A DNA stretch of 64,000 bases, taken from positions 1 through 64,000 of the forward strand of contig OMJB01000008.1 in the NCBI GenBank assembly GCA_900299255.1, read 5' to 3'. Position 1 is the stretch's first letter. Each line of letters starts with the position of its first letter. Source of the stretch: Sphingobacteriales bacterium. Its GTDB lineage: Bacteria > Bacteroidota > Bacteroidia > Chitinophagales > Chitinophagaceae. The notes below the pieces were generated by a model. The model did no database searches. It saw nothing but the letters and a program-made list of their open reading frames with translations, and was not told where the DNA came from. Positions 44,240 through 52,341 of the stretch are shown piece by piece. Position numbers and translations under genes: made by a program.

Positions 44240-45121
44240 GAAAGTTGATTATTGCCTCTGGTTGTGAAAGTGAAGCTTTGATTTTAGACAACGTAGAGAG
44301 AATGCTAGTCATCGGTCTTAGAAACTGAAAATGCTTGTGTGCAAAAGTGCTTTTTGCGACTCCTGAACCTGAATGATTACATCGCTAATTGCCATGCATT
44401 TTGTTGAAAAAAAAACGGTCTGAAAAAAAATAGGCCGGTCTGAGAACAGACTAGCCCGAAAAACACTATCACCATTAAATCGGGTGTAAGTTAAGTAACT
44501 GTTTCATTTAAAAAACTACTAGTTTTCATTTTGTTACTTTTGTCTAAAATTCAATACTGGTGCTACTTTTATTAGTAGTGTGCGGTTGGAAATGCTTCAC
44601 TAATTTGTCGGTTTTTTTTGAGTATTTACATGGTTGCTGTGCGTGTTGTTTTCAGAGAAAAAACAGTTTCTTGCCATGTAGAAAAAAATATTTCCTGTTC
44701 AATTTTAGAAGATCCGAAGTGCTTTGCTGTTTGCCAGTGTCTCATGTATTCAGCCGTTTCTTTCTCAGTTGTTTTATTGCCTGAAGGTGCTTTGAAAAAA
44801 AACTATATAGTGCTGGATGGAAGAGGCTAATTAGATTGGATGCTGGCTTTGTTGTGGCGAGGCAGAGATTGAGGCGAGCAGGGGAATTTTCTCGTGCGAT
44901 TTTTTCCTGCGAGGGGGCAGTTGGTTAGAAAGTAAGGCCAGAGGGGGTGAGATACACCTATAGAGCCTTGATTGCCGCCGAGTGCCTGGAGATGAACACT
45001 CGGCTTGGACATAGTGAAAATTAGTTCGGGAGGGCATCGCTCGCAGCTCTCGCTCTCATTTTTGTGCTCTACCTAGGAACAATTTCGTTCCAATTATCAT
45101 ACAATGTAGATATTATCGCGT
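44240..45121. other. Decayed gene-free interval
   Basis: About 880 bp with no credible gene. The short frames present are rich in Cys, Ser and Phe and look random. Homopolymer runs of A and T are frequent, and a small imperfect hairpin (GGCCGGTCTG-AGAA-CAGACTAGCC, 44433-44456) is present. Lying between two pseudogenes, it is probably the residue of a deleted accessory segment. Confidence 0.5.
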
Positions 45122-45661
45122 TCATACTTCGCATAAATAAACTTCTTCGTCTTCTTCCATCTCCTCCGAAATATCTTTCGATACAAGATCAAGAAAGTTG
45201 GTTGTCTGCTCAGAAGAGAAATGAACACCAAACGCATTGTTGATATATAAGTCCTCAATTTCATTTTTTCGAGCTTCCTCAAATTACATTTGAAATGACT
45301 TAACGGTCTTTATCCGTCTAATGTCGGCCACGAAATCTTGCACCATAAGAGTTTTGCCTTCCTTGTATCGCAAGCCTCTCCCAAGTTGCTGCAGGAAATA
45401 TACCCGACTATGGGTAACTCTTAAAAAGACAATATAATCAACATCTGGTACGTCAACACCTTCATTAAGCATATCATAACAGGTAATAATTTTGCATTTT
45501 CCGGTGCGAAATTCCCTGAGTCGCCTTGCTCTTTCACGCGAATCTTTTACCCTTGTCGTAAGCGACCAAACAGGAATTTCAAAATTTGATTTAAGAAGCT
45601 TTTCCATCCTTTCTGCATGTTCGTCCAATCGACATTCCTCCACAACCAGCAAATAACTCAA
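45122..45661 (-). pseudogene. C-terminal fragment of a superfamily II helicase with in-frame stop
   Basis: From LDEHAERMEKLL onward the frame encodes the second RecA-like domain of a DEAD/DEAH (type III restriction/HsdR-like) helicase: KCKIITCYDMLNEGVDVPDVDYIVF (motif V) and QQLGRGLRYKEGK (motif VI), then VQDFVADIRR. After SFQM a TAA (45284-45286) interrupts, but the same frame continues 53 codons with plausible sequence (FEEARKNEIEDLYINNAF ... EEVYLCEV) to a TGA at 45122. Domain 1, with the Walker A and DEAD motifs, is absent. The 5' side is fused to a methyltransferase start in another frame. Confidence 0.85.
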
Positions 45662-45683
45662 TATGTTTGAATTCCTCTTTCAT
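45591..45683 (-). pseudogene. 5' fragment of a cytosine-5 DNA methyltransferase
   Basis: From the ATG at 45683 the frame reads MKEEFKHIELFAGCGGMSIG, the start and SAM-binding motif I (F-A-G-x-G-G) of m5C DNA methyltransferases. After 20 codons homology ends at the junction with the helicase fragment. The frame runs ten more codons and stops at 45591. Motifs IV (PCQ) to X are missing. The two fragments overlap in sequence in different frames, so a deletion must have removed nearly all of the methyltransferase and the helicase N-terminus. Confidence 0.75.
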
Positions 45684-45896
45684 CAATTAACTACGAATTA
45701 AGTGAATAGTATTACTGACATACCGTAAATGTACTATACTTAGAAACATATTGGTTGTATAAAGGCTGTTGTGATGAAATTGACAGATACAACAGACAAT
45801 CCACACTAAAAATTTAATGTAACGATTAACAGTTTGTACTACAGTAGCTACTCTAGCATCAAGGCATATTTCAAGGCATTTTGTTGTAGTGGGTAT

Positions 45897-45930
45897 AAAA
45901 AAAGCAGTCACGCTAATGCATAACTGCTTG
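45897..45930 (-). terminator. Terminator after tRNA-Leu
   Basis: On the minus strand AAGCAGT ... ACTGCTT followed by a T run, just past the tRNA 3' end. Confidence 0.65.
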
Positions 45931-45940
45931 ATAATCAAAG

Positions 45941-46024
45941 TGCCCGGAACAGGAATCGAACCTGCACTACCTTGCGATAACCAGATTTTGAGTCTAGCGC
46001 GTCTACCAATTCCGCCATCCGGGC
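45941..46024 (-). tRNA. tRNA-Leu (CAA), CCA not encoded
   Basis: 84 bp with a long variable arm. Acceptor GCCCGGA/TCCGGGC, D region TGGCGGAATTGGTAGACGC, anticodon loop CTCAAAA (anticodon CAA), T arm GCAGGTTCGATTCCTGT and discriminator A. The island relic lies immediately downstream of its 3' end. Confidence 0.93.
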
Positions 46025-46077
46025 AATTGCAGAACTAATTTTGTACCATGGCTTTGGCGGCATACCATGAATTATGT

Positions 46078-46653
46078 TCAGCGGGACGCAAATTTATCAA
46101 TTCTTTCCTTAATGCGCAACAGATATTTTTTCCGGAAGTACTGATCTTTTATCTGCAGCAGTAATTCGTTGCTTTTGTCCCCTTTTTCAAAACGGGCGGT
46201 GAGCAGTTTTGTGGCATCATCCCACAGCTCCATTTGCTCATTCAGGGCATTTACAGCCATTTGGTAGGCATCGCTGGTTTCAGGGGGGTCGACAGGGCTC
46301 ACCCTGGGTTCGGCGGGGCTCACCCTGACAGTGGATTCAAAATCGCTCAATGCCTCGTTCAGGTCCATCATCTCCATCAGAAAGGTGTTGGGTAGGGTGT
46401 ATTTTTCCTCGTCCTCGAGCAGGTTATGTAATTTAAGTATATATGCCATTGTGGCGTCGCTGTTTCTGAGGGTGTTGTACGCCTCATTGTTCATAGCAGA
46501 TACTTTTAGGGCATTGCTTCGCTCATGGCCGCCGGCCTGTGCAAACCTGTCGGGGTGGTAGAGCCTGCTGAGCTCATAAAATTTACTCTTTACCTCAGCC
46601 TGATTGGGATGAAAAGTTTCGGGCATATGGTACAGTTCAAAGTAGTTGTTCAT
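46078..46653 (-). CDS. hscB: Fe-S cluster assembly co-chaperone HscB
   Basis: 191 residues from the ATG at 46653 (MNNYFELYHMPETF). Open frame upstream belongs to the divergent promoter region. The J domain has LYHPDRF (HPD motif about residue 33) and AYNTLRNSDATMAYIL. The C-terminal three-helix part has PNTFLMEMMDLNEALSD, the IscU-binding face. HscB brings IscU to HscA. A short insert in the C-terminal domain holds a near-duplicate (TVRVSPAEPRVSPVDPPETSDAY). Confidence 0.88.
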   Translation of the reverse strand: MNNYFELYHMPETFHPNQAEVKSKFYELSRLYHPDRFAQAGGHERSNALKVSAMNNEAYNTLRNSDATMAYILKLHNLLEDEEKYTLPNTFLMEMMDLNEALSDFESTVRVSPAEPRVSPVDPPETSDAYQMAVNALNEQMELWDDATKLLTARFEKGDKSNELLLQIKDQYFRKKYLLRIKERIDKFASR

Positions 46654-46674
46654 AAAATGCTGTTTGCTGCTTCC

Positions 46675-46706
46675 TTTGGCTGGGGCGGGGGAGAGGCTTA
46701 TCTTTG
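46675..46706 (+). promoter_or_regulatory. Promoter of the saccharopine-dehydrogenase-like gene
   Basis: TTTG at 46675-46678 and TATCTTTG at 46699-46706, an exact -7 match with a 20-bp gap, 36 bp before the ATG at 46743. Confidence 0.6.
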
Positions 46707-46742
46707 CACCGCCTGCCAGGAGGTAGGGCAAAATTACTAAAG

Positions 46743-47945
46743 ATGATCCGCATAGGCCTGATCAGAGAAAGAAAAAAACTGCCGGATGAGCGTGTGGCTT
46801 TTACCCCACGCCAATGCACCTACATACACGCCAATTATCCCGGCATCAAGATTGTTGTGGAGCCATCACCCACACGGTGCTACCTGGATGAAGAATACGC
46901 TGCTGAGGGTATTGAGCTGACAGATGATATGAGCAGCTGCGACATATTGATAGGGGTGAAGGAAGTACCGGTTGATTTTTTGAAACCCGGCAAAACGTAC
47001 TTTTTCTTTTCGCACACTAAGAAAAAACAGGAACATAACAAAGGTCTGATGCAGGTACTGATCAGCAAGCGCATCAGAATGATAGATTACGAATGCCTTA
47101 CCTACGCCGATGAACAGCGGATACTGGGGTTTGGTTATTATGCCGGCATAGTGGGGGCACATAATGGCCTGATGGCTTATGGCAGGAAAACCGGCAAATA
47201 CACACTGCCGGCAGCCCATAAAGTAAAGGACTATGAGGAGCTGCTGGAATCATATGAACACCTTAAGCTGCCTAATATCAAGATAGCACTGACAGGATCA
47301 GGCAAGGTGGCTACAGGTGTGCTGGATGTGCTGGCCCGGCTGGATATTGAGCCGGTAGAGCCTGCTGATTTTATATCGCATGAGTATGAGTACCCTGTGT
47401 TTACGCACCTGAAAGGCAGCTCGCTCTACGCCCGCAAAGACAACAACCTGTTTCACCGCGACGATTTCCATGCAAATCCACAGGCCTATAAGTGCCTGTT
47501 TACATCCTACGTTCACCAGACAGATATACTCATGAACGGTATTTACTGGGATCATGACATTGCGCGCCTGTTTGAAAAAGAAGACATCAGGCGCAAAGAC
47601 TGGCGCATCAGTGTTATATCTGATATTACCTGCGATATAGATGGGTCTGTACCCATAAATGTAGGCTCATCTACCATTGCCGATCCGGTGTATGGTATTG
47701 ACAGGGTTACAACTCAAAAAACGGCGCCTTATCAGAATACAGGCAATGTTATAGATATTATGGCTGTGGACAATCTGCCCAATGAGCTGCCACGGGATGC
47801 CTCTGAATATTTTGGTCAGCACCTGGAGAAATATATTCTGCCTGAGCTACTGAAAAGCAAAAGCGATATACTGGATCGCGCTACTATCTGCGAAAACGGC
47901 ACCCTGACCAGTTACTATGAGTATCTGTCAGATTACGCCTACTAG
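46743..47945 (+). CDS. Saccharopine dehydrogenase / alanine dehydrogenase-like NAD(P) oxidoreductase
   Basis: 400 residues. N-terminal AlaDH/PNT domain: IGLIRERKKLPDERVAFTP and GVKEVPVDFLKPGKTYFFFSHTKKKQEHN, with RMIDYECL. The Rossmann part has KIALTGSGKVATGVLDVL (G-x-G-x-V-A-x-G). C-terminal blocks are ISDITCDIDGSVP and TVYGIDR-like DPVYGIDR. This layout is that of NAD-dependent lysine-forming saccharopine dehydrogenase (LYS1-like). The reaction in this organism is inferred. It diverges from hscB. Confidence 0.8.
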   Translation: MIRIGLIRERKKLPDERVAFTPRQCTYIHANYPGIKIVVEPSPTRCYLDEEYAAEGIELTDDMSSCDILIGVKEVPVDFLKPGKTYFFFSHTKKKQEHNKGLMQVLISKRIRMIDYECLTYADEQRILGFGYYAGIVGAHNGLMAYGRKTGKYTLPAAHKVKDYEELLESYEHLKLPNIKIALTGSGKVATGVLDVLARLDIEPVEPADFISHEYEYPVFTHLKGSSLYARKDNNLFHRDDFHANPQAYKCLFTSYVHQTDILMNGIYWDHDIARLFEKEDIRRKDWRISVISDITCDIDGSVPINVGSSTIADPVYGIDRVTTQKTAPYQNTGNVIDIMAVDNLPNELPRDASEYFGQHLEKYILPELLKSKSDILDRATICENGTLTSYYEYLSDYAY

Positions 47946-47948
47946 TGT

Positions 47949-48000
47949 GGTTGATTGGTTGATTGGTTGATTGATTGGTTGATTGGTTGAGTGGTTGACT
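47949..48000. repeat. Short tandem repeat of GGTTGATT
   Basis: About six copies of the octamer GGTTGATT with one GATT half unit and two variant copies (GGTTGAGT, GGTTGACT), lying between the two convergent stops. It is a possible variable-number locus. Confidence 0.85.
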
Positions 48001-48016
48001 GGGGGGTGGTAGGCTT

Positions 48017-50146
48017 TTAATTTTTTTGATTTTTGCCTGAGGCTGGCTTTAGTTTTTTTCTTACCACGATCCATTCATCAATGTTTACATTGAAGGGCAG
48101 GTTGCCTATTTTTACTATTGTGCGTTTGTCTTTAACTTCAGTAAGTGTACCCACCTGGTGGTTTTCTTTGTTGCGCACAAAGTCCCCGATCTTTGGCTTG
48201 CCGCCTACTACTTCATAATTCTTGTCTGCTTTTTTTGCCGCAGCCGCATTATTCTGCACCTGTTTTTTTCTGAACAAAACATTTTCAGCTGCGCTGATCA
48301 CTTCCTGCTTGTTCTCTGCTTTCTTCCAGTCGTGTATGATCTGTTTGAATTTCCTTTCTGTGTCGCGCAGGTAATCCAGCTCTTCTTTTTTTATTTTGTT
48401 TTGCAGGCGCAGCGTTTCGTGCTGCTGCCTCAGCTTTTCTTTGTCTGTTAGTTCTTCATACTTTTTTTTCAGCTTTTCATTGTGCTCAATCAGGCGGTCG
48501 AGTTCTTTTTCCTTATCGGTCAGTTTTACAGACTGCTGTTCTGTCTGGTGCAGCATTTTATCCAGCTTAAAATGCTCGCGCTGCGTAAGCTGTTTTGCTC
48601 GCTCTATTACCTCTGCAGACAAGCCGCTGCGCTGCGCAATGGCAAAAGTGTAAGAGCTGCCGGGCTTACCAATGGCCAATTTATACAGCGGTTCAAGATG
48701 TTCTTCGTCAAAAGCCATGGCACCGTTAAATATTCCTTTTACTTTGCCGGCCATCACCTTCAGGTTCAGGTAGTGGGTGGTGATGATGCCCAGTGCATGC
48801 TTCTTTGCCAGGTCCTCAACTATAGCCTCGGCAAATGCACCACCCAGATTGGGGTCTGAACCACTGCCCAGTTCGTCAATAAAAAAAAGTGTTTTGCCTG
48901 ATGCGAAGTCCATAAAGTGTTTCATGTCGCGCAGGTGGGCGCTATAGGTGCTGAGCTCGTGTTCTATAGACTGGGTGTCGCCAATCTGCACCATCAGTTG
49001 TTTGAATATACCCACTTCCGATTGTTCATCGGCAGGAATCAGTAATCCAGCCTGAGCCATGAGTTGCAGCAGCCCCACTGTTTTCATGGATACTGTTTTG
49101 CCGCCTGCGTTGGGGCCACTGATAATGAGAATCCGGTTTTGCCGGTCCAACGTAATATTCAACGGTACTGTTGGTTTATGCTGTTGCTTGTTGTGCAGTA
49201 GCAAGAGCGGGTGATAAGCCTTAACAAGCTGTACTACCGGATGTACACTCATCCGGGGCATGTTTGCATCCATGTCTACAGCCAGCAGAGCCTTTGCCCG
49301 TATGTAGTCGTAAATGCCGCACACATGATAGTAGCCCTCCAGCAACGGATGGTATACCGCCAGGCCTTTTGTAGCCTGCACAAGGATGCGGTGTATTTCT
49401 CTTGCCTCCGCATGTTCCAGCGAAAATATCTCGTTGTTGAGTTCTATTGTTTCTTCCGGCTCTATGAATACAGTTTTCTGAGTGTCGCTCTCGCCATGCA
49501 AAATTCCTTTTACTATCCTCTTGTATTCGGCTAATATGGCGGCAGTGCGCCTGCCGTTTAAAAAGCTCTCTGTAATATCTGCCAGATATCCCTGTTTGTT
49601 GAGCCGCCTTATCACACCTTCAAATGTCCTTCTGGCTTCGTGCCTTACCTTGCCCAGCTCTGACCTTATTTTCATCAGCTCAGCCGAGGCATTGTCTCTG
49701 ACCACGCCGCTGTCATCTATTACAGCAGACACCGATTCTACAATTTTCTTTTCAAACGTGATTCTTTCACTCACTGCTGCCAGGTAAGGAAAAAGCCCGT
49801 TATTTTTTTTGAACCACTGCAGAATGTCTTTAATATTCAGCGCCAGCTGCATTAATGCCAACAGTTGTTCGCCACTGAGCACACCACCTGTTATTGCCAG
49901 CAGTTTAAGTTCCTTTTGCAGGTTGCGTGTAAAATCATTCGGGAATTGATCAGTGCCTAGTTTAATGATCGTTTTGAATTCATTGGCCTGATTCAGTTCC
50001 TTTTCCATATGGTCCATACGGGTATGAAAACGGATGTTTGCCACACGTTCGCGGGCACTATCAGTGCGGCACTTGCCCAGCAGCAGGCCGCATATTTTAT
50101 TGAATTCAAGTGATTCGGCTGCGTGCGCCGGGTATAACTGCATCAT
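48017..50146 (-). CDS. mutS2: MutS2-family ATPase without Smr domain
   Basis: 709 residues. Helical clamp/lever region first, then the ATPase: IISGPNAGGKTVSMKTVGLLQLMAQAG (Walker A), STYSAHLRDM, LFFIDELGSGSDPNLGGAFAEAI (Walker B), GIITTHY. A long charged coiled coil (~500-620) and a KOW-like end (KIGDFVRNKENHQVGTLTEVKDKRTIVKI) follow. Typical MutS2 proteins (~780 residues) end with an Smr nuclease domain, which is absent here. The stop is clean and the tail is short. MutS2 acts on branched DNA or collided ribosomes; without Smr it should lack endonuclease activity. Confidence 0.9.
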   Translation of the reverse strand: MMQLYPAHAAESLEFNKICGLLLGKCRTDSARERVANIRFHTRMDHMEKELNQANEFKTIIKLGTDQFPNDFTRNLQKELKLLAITGGVLSGEQLLALMQLALNIKDILQWFKKNNGLFPYLAAVSERITFEKKIVESVSAVIDDSGVVRDNASAELMKIRSELGKVRHEARRTFEGVIRRLNKQGYLADITESFLNGRRTAAILAEYKRIVKGILHGESDTQKTVFIEPEETIELNNEIFSLEHAEAREIHRILVQATKGLAVYHPLLEGYYHVCGIYDYIRAKALLAVDMDANMPRMSVHPVVQLVKAYHPLLLLHNKQQHKPTVPLNITLDRQNRILIISGPNAGGKTVSMKTVGLLQLMAQAGLLIPADEQSEVGIFKQLMVQIGDTQSIEHELSTYSAHLRDMKHFMDFASGKTLFFIDELGSGSDPNLGGAFAEAIVEDLAKKHALGIITTHYLNLKVMAGKVKGIFNGAMAFDEEHLEPLYKLAIGKPGSSYTFAIAQRSGLSAEVIERAKQLTQREHFKLDKMLHQTEQQSVKLTDKEKELDRLIEHNEKLKKKYEELTDKEKLRQQHETLRLQNKIKKEELDYLRDTERKFKQIIHDWKKAENKQEVISAAENVLFRKKQVQNNAAAAKKADKNYEVVGGKPKIGDFVRNKENHQVGTLTEVKDKRTIVKIGNLPFNVNIDEWIVVRKKLKPASGKNQKN

Positions 50147-50204
50147 TCCTGCTCAAAATTAATTATTAAGCTTCGATTTCAGGTAGATTGCTCAGTTTTC
50201 TATA

Positions 50205-50239
50205 CAAAAAATAGCTCCTTTGTACAAGGAGCTATTTTT
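50205..50239 (-). terminator. Terminator of the 480-aa T9SS gene
   Basis: Stem AAATAGCTCCTTG / CAAGGAGCTATTT (with offsets) and T runs on both sides; effective for the minus-strand gene ending at 50255, and possibly bidirectional. Confidence 0.85.
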
Positions 50240-50254
50240 GCCTTAAGATGAGAA

Positions 50255-51697
50255 TTATAATTTGTCAAATTTTCGAACAGTATTTCCGTCAGAGCCTTTT
50301 ACTTTTATGTAGTACAGCCCGGGAGGTAGGATTTTGAGGTCAATTTTAGTGTTTGTTTGAGTGAGTTTGCCGGTAATTAAAGTTTGTCCAAGCTCATTTG
50401 TAATAGTGAAAGATTGATAAGTTGCAGCCCCACATTGGACTGTAAGCTCATTCGCTGCCGGATTTGGATAGATATCCAGTCCTGTTGGCGCTCCTGGTGT
50501 AAGTTCAATTCCGGTTGTACAAGGAGCCGGGGTTACTGTCATTGTATATGTAGTAAAGCAGCCAGTTGGCAGCGTGTATGAAATGGTGGTTGTGCCTGCT
50601 GTTAGCCCGGAAACGATTCCTGTTGACGATCCAACCGTAGCAATAGCAGGGGTAGAACTACTCCATGCGCCGCCGGCTGTGGTGTTAGTCAGCGGGATGG
50701 TTAGCCCCACACATACTGTATGAGAGCCGGTAATTGCTGCGGGCAAAGGATTGATAGTGACTGTATGGCTTACCGTATAGGGCGTGCCGCTACGGTAATC
50801 GGTGAGTGTCATGGTATAAGTGCCGGCAACACTGAAACAAACTGAAACAGGAGATGTGTGGGGCGTAGCAATTGTAACTCCCGGCATAGACCATGTAAAG
50901 CTGTCAACCGTGCCAGTGCTGGTGTTGGTAAAATTAATGCAATCTCCGGGGCAGCCTGTAGCAGCACTGGTCGTAAAAAGAGGAGTAGGAGCAACAGTGG
51001 TTGTTGCTGTGCTTAGGTTTACACTGTCTACCGCAAATGAAGGGTCAGTGCCTACACCGTCATTATTGTTTACCCACCTGAACCCAATTTTTACATTTGC
51101 GTTGTTATCGGCACTGACTGGGAGTGCTACAGAATAGTGATCCCAATATCCCTGGCCTCCGAGACAAATGGCAGGTGTTCGTGGAGGGCTGGCTAATAAA
51201 CTCCATGTAGATCCGTCGTAGTACCAAACGGTTCCATAGTCTATGCCTGCCTGGCCATTCATGGTGTAATAGAATTTCAATGTAATTCCGTATTTGCCAG
51301 TACAATTTATAACAGGTGAGGTTGCGCGCCTATCTGTCGTTGTGTTAGCCAATCCTCCGGCATCATAACTTGCGCCAAGGTCACCGATGGTAGTTGAGCC
51401 TACATGGAGTGATGCTCCAGTTATGCCCGTGCCGGTAGAGCAGGCTGTGCCGCAACCGCCGGTTGTGTGCCCGTTTTCTGCGCAGCTTACATACCACTGA
51501 TTGTAGGATGGGCCTTCGGTACCTGTGACTGTCAAAGTCCACAAACCCGCGGGGCCGCTATATGCAGAAACAAGTGTTGTAGGCCCACCTAATCCTCCGG
51601 TGGTGCCACTTTCGAAGTTTTCGCTCCAGAAAATTTGACCCTTAGCAGCAAAAGCAGAAAGAACTATGCAACAAACCAGCGTAAATGTTATTTTCAT
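50255..51697 (-). CDS. Secreted protein with PKD and Big2 units and T9SS sorting domain
   Basis: 480 residues. Signal peptide MKITFTLVCCIVLSAFAAKGQ. Residues ~22-225 are a jelly-roll/MAM-like domain (WSENFESGTTGG, ISPVINCTGKYGITLKFYYT, VKIGFRWVNN). A PKD-like unit (FTTSAATGCPGDCINFTNTS) and one Big2 unit (HTVCVGLTIPLTNTTAGGAWSSS ... LPTGCFTTYTMTV) follow. The CTD is LDIYPNPAANELTVQ ... LPPGLYYIKVKG. It is probably a T9SS cargo exposed on or shed from the surface. Confidence 0.9.
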   Translation of the reverse strand: MKITFTLVCCIVLSAFAAKGQIFWSENFESGTTGGLGGPTTLVSAYSGPAGLWTLTVTGTEGPSYNQWYVSCAENGHTTGGCGTACSTGTGITGASLHVGSTTIGDLGASYDAGGLANTTTDRRATSPVINCTGKYGITLKFYYTMNGQAGIDYGTVWYYDGSTWSLLASPPRTPAICLGGQGYWDHYSVALPVSADNNANVKIGFRWVNNNDGVGTDPSFAVDSVNLSTATTTVAPTPLFTTSAATGCPGDCINFTNTSTGTVDSFTWSMPGVTIATPHTSPVSVCFSVAGTYTMTLTDYRSGTPYTVSHTVTINPLPAAITGSHTVCVGLTIPLTNTTAGGAWSSSTPAIATVGSSTGIVSGLTAGTTTISYTLPTGCFTTYTMTVTPAPCTTGIELTPGAPTGLDIYPNPAANELTVQCGAATYQSFTITNELGQTLITGKLTQTNTKIDLKILPPGLYYIKVKGSDGNTVRKFDKL

Positions 51698-51786
51698 AAT
51701 CTCTTTTTTTTAAAGATAATGAATAGTTTAGATAAACAATAAAATAATACAATTTTATTGCCATATTTTGGAAGGGGAACTGCGAA

Positions 51787-52278
51787 TCAATGACATTTGA
51801 AATGTTCAAAAGGTTCTTTGCACGACAGGCACTTATAAAGTGCTTTGCAGGAGGTGGGCCCAAACTGACTTACCAATTCCGTCTCGTCGCTGCTGCACCG
51901 GGGGCAGCTTACCTTTTCCTCCTCGAAAAGCCCTAATGGCTGAAATGCTTTTCTGTTAGGTGGTGCAATGCCATATTCTTTAAGTTTCCTTTTTCCTTCA
52001 TCGGTCATCCAGTCTGTAGTCCAGGCAGGGCTCAGTTGCTGTTCTATTGCCAGCTTTTTGACACCGTGCCCGGCAAGCAACATACGTATGCTCATGGCAA
52101 TAACGTCCATTGCAGGGCAGCCGCTGTATGTGGGTGTGATAAAAACGGTTACTGATGAATTCTCATTATCGCCGGTTACAAGCACATTTCTTACGATTCC
52201 AAGATCAAGAATACTGAGTGCAGGAACCTCAGGGTCCTTTACATCTTCCAGCCATTTCATCACTTGTTCCTTAGTCAT
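51787..52278 (-). CDS. paaD: 1,2-phenylacetyl-CoA epoxidase subunit PaaD
   Basis: 163 residues. The N-terminal MIP18/DUF59 domain is VKDPEVPALSILDLGIVR and TPTYSGCPAMDVI. The C-terminal zinc-type Cys cluster is CPRCSS ... SCKALYKCLSCKEPF-H-C. PaaD supports maturation of the di-iron oxygenase PaaABCE. It is separated from paaABC by two glycosyltransferase-type genes on the same strand. No paaE is seen in the window. Confidence 0.93.
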   Translation of the reverse strand: MTKEQVMKWLEDVKDPEVPALSILDLGIVRNVLVTGDNENSSVTVFITPTYSGCPAMDVIAMSIRMLLAGHGVKKLAIEQQLSPAWTTDWMTDEGKRKLKEYGIAPPNRKAFQPLGLFEEEKVSCPRCSSDETELVSQFGPTSCKALYKCLSCKEPFEHFKCH

Positions 52279-52341
52279 ATCATTCTGCTCATCAACTTCT
52301 GGGAATAAAATTACTTTAAAAATATTTACGCCAAACAGTGC

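Noticed and set aside
44560..45037. Short ORFs in the 44.2-45.1 kb gap
   Set aside because: They overlap one another on both strands, are Cys/Phe/Ser-rich and lack any recognisable motif.
45684..45940. Attachment-site repeat for an island at tRNA-Leu
   Set aside because: No second copy of the tRNA 3' end (GTTCGATTCCTGTTCCGGGC) was visible in the window, so integration at this tRNA remains only a suggestion.
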